Source: Chaetomium olivaceum (lineage: Eukaryota; Ascomycota; Sordariomycetes; Sordariales; Chaetomiaceae). From it: a stretch of DNA of 64,000 nt. A program made the translations under genes and the position numbers. Location: the NCBI GenBank assembly GCA_039881045.1, contig JAYWVB010000036.1:279062-343061 (forward strand), read 5' to 3'. Position 1 is the first letter of the stretch. Each line of letters starts with the position of its first letter. The notes under the pieces are model-generated. The model saw only the letters and a list, made by a program, of their open reading frames with translations, made no database searches and was not told the DNA's origin. Positions 57,901-64,000 of the stretch are shown one piece after another.

Positions 57901-59658
57901 CCACTATAGTTGAGTTAGGTCAATCCAAGACAAGAATGTTAGAAACGGCGAGGTGCTCACCCATTAGGTCCTGGCGGAAGAACTTGCGGAACAGAGGGCG
58001 CGGGAGGGTTGTCCAGGCGATAGTATCCGTAATCGCGGTGAAAATCCAATTCAACTCCCCCAGGGGAGTCCGCCGTTCTTGGAGTCTCCCAGGAAGCTTC
58101 CGTGCTCTCTCGGGCGAAACAGTGGTGTCAAGCGGGTTCTGTAAAACAAAGAACCAGAGAGCCATCTCGATCGGTGTCGTTAGGCAGCAGGTAAAAAGAT
58201 CAGCGGGAAGAAGAGGGTTTGTCGGGAGGTTCTCCTTGGAGTCGCAAGCCGCCAAATGGATGTAAGGGCGGTAGTTGGTCTTTTCGTGGTTCGGATCTTT
58301 GAGCGCCTGTTCCTCATCCTCTTGCTCGTGTTTCTCAACGAATTTGTGGTAGTTCTTGAGGATGTTTGTTGCCTCGGAACAGTCCCACACGAAGATGGTG
58401 GGAGCCTGAAGCCATTGTTGGAGGTCATACAACGATACTGGAATGTACTGCGTATAATTCTTGTTGAAAACCCAAATCTCGCCAGAAGCAGTGGGTTTAG
58501 GCACACCATGGCCGTTGTAGTGAAATAGGACCCGCTCGTCTTTTGCATTCCGGCGAAGGGAGATGCAGAATTTCTTAGTTTCTTCAATGGACGGATCAAG
58601 GTACTGTTTATAGCGGGTTCGGAGGGCCAGGGTTTCGTATTGCGCCTGTAGCGATTTGCCAATGTTCTCGAGGGCTTTGCTCACTGGTGGAACAGTCGGA
58701 TCTTGCCAGGCTTCGAGTTTGGCACCCGGTGACGTCCGTAGTTGATCCGGTGGCTCCACGCCAATATTCAGGCAAACAGCGATGGCGGCTGACACCGTCT
58801 TCAGTCGATCACGCATCCGCCAGTCCTGGAGTTCAAACGCAGGTGTCTTGGGCTTGCCCGTCGTTTCATGGCGCTTGTCGGTAAAATACATGTACCAGTT
58901 CTGCGGAGTGTCAGTCTCGGCTTTCCTAAGCAGCTTTGAATCTCCACTATCTGCATCGGAAGATCCTTTGAAGTCATACGAAGCACACGGCGTGCGTAGA
59001 CCTATATATACAGCGGTGGTGGACCAACAGTACGCTGGCCTCCTGGCTGTCCACTGGTCACCATTGTAACAAAAGCGCCACTTACATTCGCAAGGTGGGC
59101 AATGACATCCTCGGACAAGTAGTGGTCCTCAAAGCCATGTCTGGCGCCCAGGTCGTGGTATTCCTCCTCGACTTCCTCGTCTGCTTCTTCGTAGCGTGGG
59201 TGGTGCTCGCTCTTGGATCGGAGCAAAGGGGGTTTGGTCGGTCTCGCAGCAGCGGACCGGCTGCTCTCTTCGGCATGTCCGCCATCAGCGAGGCTACTCG
59301 ATGCGGCAGCTTGATTGTCTCCAGGCGCGCTTGAGGGTCGTCGGGAAGCGGAGGGTATCGGCGATGTGTTTCGTCTCCCGTTGGCAAGCGGCTGCCCTGG
59401 GCGCATGGGCGCATGACCGGGTGAGACGGCGCGCCCGTTGCCGTTTGGCTGCGGCGCCATAGCTGACGCGGAAGCTTCGGCGTACTGAGCTTGTAGGTGC
59501 GACATGGCATGAGTGGTCTGTCGAGAGAAAGATCCGGGGTGGCGGGCGGGAGAGGAAGCAGCAGAAACGGTAAGCGTGGCGGTTCTGGAGAATTGAGCTG
59601 AATTCTGCCCTCGGCCATGCTGGGCAGGCCGCGGAACGTCGAGAGAAATGGCCGTCAT
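54946..59658 (-). CDS. KOG1: Kog1/Raptor subunit of TORC1
   Basis: Four exons: 59658-59086, 58900-57961, 57903-55221 and 55156-54946; 1468 residues with every join in phase. After a Ser/Pro-rich N-terminus comes the conserved Raptor N-terminal caspase-like region, starting MYFTDKRHET and including VLFHYNGHGVPKP and IFVWDCSEATNIL. It is followed by a run of HEAT-like helices (RHPLWESWDLAVD; FPYVLKLLQSAAQE; RQWSCLCISQLW). The C-terminal WD40 propeller (GVILTGSQPSKMTFHQ; NTVTIWDWK; KVHLWDIRME) ends in GNERVGPF. Kog1 presents substrates to TOR kinase at the vacuole and couples growth to nutrients. Intron 1 is 185 nt. The C-terminal exon was missing from a simple frame reading and is supplied by the GTAAGT/AACAG intron at 55157-55220. 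No lesion over 4.4 kb of coding sequence. Confidence 0.96.
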
Positions 59659-62360
59659 GGTGAACTATGGGCAGCGGACAAACCCGTCATGATCTAGGAA
59701 AGAATGACCGGAACTCGGAGGTGGTCCGAGTATCGTCTGGTGCGGGTTGCGGTGGGCGAGCTGTGTCGAGTGTGGGTTGTTCTTGGAGTCAACCTACTGT
59801 GTAGATTGAACACCTACCTACCCTAGGTACTGAAACGTAGCGGCAGCGACAAAGTGATTATTAACACGCAGGCATCAAAAGTAACTTGAAAGCGACACTC
59901 TTGACTATCCGCTTGTGTATCACGAGGATCGCGGCGCAAGTTGCCGACACAAGGGATGCTGGTTTCGATCGAGTTCCCGAGTTGCGAGTCGCAAGTTGTG
60001 TGGAAGGCTGGAACGGGTTGACGTCGTTCAGCGCGGTCTGAGACCCCAGCAGCCATGCGCGAGCTTGGCTCGCTGAATAACTGTGTCGCTATTCGTCAGG
60101 TAGCGTGAGCCTGACCGCCCGCCCTGGTAAGAGTGGAGCTCGACCCCACGAATGCCAATGGGTAGAGGGTGTGGCAGGAGGCTGACTGAAGCATCTCAGC
60201 CTCACATCGGGCAGGTGCGTTTGGGTTTTGGATTGTCTGACACGTGACACTGCCTTGGGGACACTCGTCCCTCCCGTACGCCGGGCCGCAAAAGCAAGGG
60301 AACGGGCGGTCAGTGCTGCGTGGATGCTCTGGAGGTTGAGGAGGTTCAATATTGCCGTCAAAAGACACCCGAGTATCAAAACACAGACTCAACGTCGACT
60401 ACCTAAACTGCACCATACGGCTTTCGGACTTGGGAAACCACACCCCAAACTCATTACATCGTACGGCGTGGCTGAGTCAATACTCGAATAAATACATGTT
60501 GTAACTAACTGCATAGTTATCATTCATTACCTTAGGCTGACTTGAACTCGCAGAGACCGAGCCAGATACAACCTGTCGAGGCTGGCGTCGAGCTTCTCCC
60601 TTCTTCGTGAGGCGACACCTGATTTGTGAATGTCGACAAAACGCGAAGGGAGAAGACATCAAACATAAAGCAAATGGATAAATAGAATTCGCTCGATGTT
60701 TGTGATGCTCGATTCATCAATTCCGCTCCTGACTTCTTTTCCCTCACATTCGTATTCGACGAAGCAGATGGGCCATGGCACCTGAGTGGTCCAAAGCATT
60801 TCGCTAAGACGAAACATGAAACAACCCAAGCCGGGGTCCGATGCCACCCTGCTCAGAACGAGACAGAGCACAGACAAAACAGGTTCGAGAGCTAGTTATG
60901 GAGTTACCCACGGGCAAGAGGGGACGCTTGTCAACCTCAGCCCTTTTCATGTATGACTTCGATTGGAAAGGCTCCAGCTGCTGAGTGCACTCGAGCCCTC
61001 TCGAGCAAGGGAACTTCCCGTCTGCCGATAGTCAAACGCCGCTCAGCCGGCAGTGGATCCCACAGCCGGTGATGATTTGCATGAGAGCGGGACCGGTTTT
61101 CGGCACGGAACCAACGTCACAGTGACATCGAAAAAGGAGCATTCTGCAAAAACCACGGACGTTTAGTTGCGTGCCTAGAAAAACCGGCTCCTATCCTTCG
61201 TAAAAACGTGTACATAATCATCGCCTTTGAACATTTTTGACATCCCTTGGCGCAGAAATGGTTGGTCTACGGACTGAGCAGAACCGTTGAGATCGGCAAG
61301 GTGCCAGCTGGAAGACAACCTGAAAGGCAAAGCTCCATTAATAGAATCAGCCGCGGGGACCTGAGAGGCAGGCTGTGAGCAGCCCGTTGCTCCTTACACA
61401 GTAGACCCCAAACCTACCTGCGTAAGATTTCTAGCAGTGCCTCTCCCTGCGCCGAAATGGTGCTGCGTGTCATACGCAACAAAACATGTGCCGGGAACAC
61501 CGAGCGATGAGTGGTCCGAAGGAGGGTGCTTCTGGAAGAGCTCCAACCCCTGGCCTTTGTACCCCTTTTCGTGCTCACGGATCAGATGGGGCTTGGCTTC
61601 GCAAGCTGGGAGCCGGAACCAGGAGAGGCCCTTGATTGGTGGGATGCCTGACGTTTCTGCAAGGCGGCGGGTATATGGCTCCACTCCTACAGCCCGTGTG
61701 GGCAAAAAACGCTGGACTCCAAGTACAGACGTTGGATTGTAGGAAAGAAATGAAAGTCATCTGGTGTTAAAAGAGGTTGTATTTACTGGATTTACTTTGG
61801 TACTATTTGATTCCTCTTACTTGCCTTTTTCCCTCAATTTTTGACTTTTTATTGGGGTTTTCCTTGCTTCTGCGCAAACCATTTTTCTTTTAGAGTTCCA
61901 CTTTTTTGGCCCGCCTAGGTTGGCCTGTGATGCCCGTCAGGTTCTTAGGGGGTCTGGGGGTCTGGGGGGTTCGGTTCCACCTGTTCCCATGGATGATAGC
62001 CTGCTGCTTTTAGGTTTGCAGTGGCACATTGGCCATTGACTGCACTTTTACTGCGCCAACTCCACCGCGAAGCTGATAATCCCCCAGCCATCGGCGAACT
62101 CTCGAATGTCAACTGCATCGTTTTCATTCCTCCACCTCCTCGTTTTGTAACCATCTCTGCACTCGCCCGCCAACGGCGTCCCTGGTTGCTGCACGATCCC
62201 GTTCGGCTCCGACGCTCGTTTGGTCACCTCAATTGAGAAACGCGCATAATCACATTCTCTTGAGACTCGGCCCCACGGGCGGATTGTCCGACATCCCAAC
62301 CGGGTTCTCCCAGCACGCTCTCGCGACGTTGTAGCTGGGCGAGCAACCCTCCAGGACGTC
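59659..62360. other. Divergent promoter region KOG1 / kelch gene
   Basis: 2.7 kb between two divergent genes. A TACCTACCCTAGGTA word near 59812-59830 resembles the repeats near 36.9-37.1 kb. A CT-rich stretch lies at 61800-61900. No protein or RNA gene supported. Confidence 0.5.
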
Positions 62361-64000
62361 ATGGCATTTCTTTTCAAGTCGAAAAAGCATCAGGATCGAG
62401 GGCTCACGAGCCGAGATGGACAACAGGGCTCGGGGTCTTCCGCAGGGAGCGCGGCGGCGCGTGTGAGAGTAGAGAAGGGCTCTCGATCTACACCTACCGG
62501 CAGTCTCCATTCTCTCGACAATGATGGCAGTATGGGCAGCCCCGAGCAGTTCGCCCGCCAAAGAGGCCAGAGCCTAGACCAACAACCGCAAGGCTCTCCC
62601 CAAACTCTACAGCAACATCCGAACGAACCACCAGTACGTTTTCATACCTCACAAATGGCCCGTGACTTTCCTTTCCAGCGCGGCGGAACAAACAGCTAAC
62701 ATTTAGGAATTCCAGCCTCGCAATGGCGCGGCCTCACAACAGGGAACAAACCCGAACCCGAACGCTTCACTATACCCGTGGTCGCAGCGGAGGTTAACCT
62801 ACACTTCGTCCCACCCGAGCCCATTCCCGAGATACGGCGCCGCAGTGAATTCAGTCTCATCCAAGGAGGGCGATATCTACGTGATGGGCGGTCTCATCAA
62901 TAGCGCAACCGTTAAAGGCGACTTGTGGCTAATCGAGGCCGGCGCCAATATGTCCTGCTATCCGCTCGCGACCACCGCCGAAGGGCCAGGCCCAAGGGTC
63001 GGTCATTCGAGCTTGTTGGTAGGAAATGCCTTTATTGTTTTTGGCGGAGACACGAAGATTGAGGAAAACGATGTTCTCGATGAGACACTCTACCTCTTGA
63101 ATACATGTAAGGCCCCGCCGTCCTTTCTCATTCTGAAATGCTCGCTGACACGCAGTAGCGACGAGGCAATGGTCCAGAGCACTCCCTACCGGGCCCCGTC
63201 CGTCAGGCCGATACGGACACTCGTTGAATATTCTAGGCTCAAAGATTTACGTCTTTGGTGGCCAGGTGGAGGGTTACTTCATGAACGACCTTGCGGCCTT
63301 CGACTTGAACCAGCTGCAAATGCCTAATAACCGCTGGGAGATGCTCCTTGCTAGCAGTGACAGCGGGGCCCCACCCCAGGGAAAGCTGCCACCGGCGAGA
63401 ACGAACCACACCGTCGTGACGTACAACGACAAGCTATACCTGTAAGTGTCCTCGTTTCTACTTGTCACGAGAAGCATCGTTCGCTGACGCTGTTTAGGTT
63501 CGGCGGCACCAATGGGTTTAAGTGGTTTAACGACGTATGGTGTTATGACCCCATGACCAATCTCTGGACGCAGCTTGATTGTATTGGCTACATTCCGTCT
63601 CCGCGGGAAGGGCATGCCGCGGCCATAGTCGACGATGTCATGTACATTTTCGGAGGCCGCACGGAGGAAGGGGCAGACCTCGGTGATCTGGCGGCTTTTA
63701 GGATCAGCTCCCTTCGTTGGTACACCTTTCAAAACATGGGGCCATCGCCATCGCCGCGATCCGGACATAGCATGACCGCGGTTGGAAAGACGGTCGTCGT
63801 TTTGGGAGGAGAGCCGAGTTCCACCACTGCCGCGGTTAGCGATTTGGCGCTTGTGTACTGCTTGGATACGACTAAGATCCGCTATCCGAACGACGCAGCG
63901 GCAAACCGAGATGCTCCGAAGAACAGGCGCCCCAGCGATGTCACGGCCCAGAATGTTCCCCGACATACGCCATCACGCGACGGGTCGAACGGCCCCCTGA
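62361..64000 (+). CDS. Kelch-repeat cell-end protein (Tea1/Kel1-like), 5' part
   Basis: Exons: 62361-62633, 62707-63106, 63159-63441 and 63498 to beyond the window; about 486 residues are visible. A basic, Ser/Gln-rich N-terminus (MAFLFKSKKHQ) precedes kelch blades: DIYVMGGL, NAFIVFGGD, KIYVFGGQVEGYFMND, LYLFGGTNGFKWFNDVW, VMYIFGGRTEEGADLGDL and TVVVLGGE, each with the Gly-Gly and following Trp/Tyr pattern. Tea1 (fission yeast) and Kel1/Kel2 (budding yeast) mark growing cell ends and link microtubules to polarity. Those proteins carry long coiled coils after the propeller, which here would lie outside the window. At exon 3 the acceptor at 63158 gives Ser-Thr-Arg-Gln-Trp; the alternative CAG three bases earlier is also in phase. 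Confidence 0.85.

Noticed and set aside
1..64000. CRISPR array, biosynthetic cluster, rRNA operon, complete transposon
   Set aside because: No regularly spaced repeats, no PKS/NRPS/terpene core enzyme, no rRNA and no intact transposase or reverse transcriptase seen.

Overview
The window is nuclear DNA of a filamentous ascomycete (Pezizomycotina), most likely a Sordariomycete. Genes are monocistronic on both strands, with short introns (mostly about 47-150 nt) that have GTRAGT-like donors and YAG acceptors. Fungus-specific families are present (Zn2Cys6 factor, F-BAR/RhoGAP Rgd1, Kog1, kelch tip protein, Spd1/Dif1-like protein). GC-rich exons alternate with AT-richer intergenic tracts. The assignment rests on gene content and intron style; no marker gene was compared.

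Layout. 1-861: 3' end of IPI3 (+). 862-3744: repeat-bearing spacer with a MITE-like inverted repeat and a tiny two-exon ORF. 3745-4903: single-pass membrane protein (-). 7253-9154: Scw1/Whi3-type RNA-binding protein (-). 9155-14266: five kilobases without a gene I can support. 14267-17114: six-exon Zn2Cys6 transcription factor (-), then an SDR dehydrogenase (17890-19047, -). 20469-21693: aspartate-semialdehyde dehydrogenase HOM2 (+) with a Gcn4/CPC1-type site upstream. 23306-25805: RGD1 (+). 26649-26722: tRNA-Asn(GUU) (-). 27087-30141: EMC1 (-). 30878-32766: leucine-rich-repeat protein (-). 34219-35934: GRF-type zinc-finger protein (-). 35935-42170: AT-richer tract with an F-box-like gene carrying a frameshift and a strongly degraded gene. 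42171-45335: ankyrin plus subtilisin-like protease (+). 45495-47342: cytosolic aspartyl-tRNA synthetase (-), divergent from a Gemin2-like gene (47693-49329, +). 49753-50747: Spd1/Dif1-type ribonucleotide reductase regulator (-). 52191-52753: RPS27 (-), divergent from PLP2 (53280-54118, +). 54946-59658: KOG1/Raptor (-), divergent from a kelch-repeat protein that runs off the end (62361-64000, +).

Most genes are housekeeping: ribosome assembly (IPI3, RPS27), translation (AspRS, tRNA-Asn), TORC1 (KOG1), Rho signalling and polarity (RGD1, kelch protein, Scw1), ER membrane insertion (EMC1), chaperoning (PLP2), amino-acid synthesis (HOM2) and dNTP control (Spd1/Dif1-like). They are independent neighbours, not a cluster. 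The stretch from about 36 to 45.3 kb is different: it holds lineage-variable families, some decayed, and a cytosolic ankyrin-subtilase of a type associated with fungal self/non-self proteins.

Six genes (RGD1, EMC1, the GRF gene, the F-box-like gene, the ankyrin-subtilase and the Spd1-like gene) need single-base corrections, mostly in short G or C runs, for conserved reading frames to join. The rest, including the 1,468-codon KOG1, are clean. Sequencing or assembly error is the simplest cause, but true decay cannot be excluded in the 36-45 kb tract.
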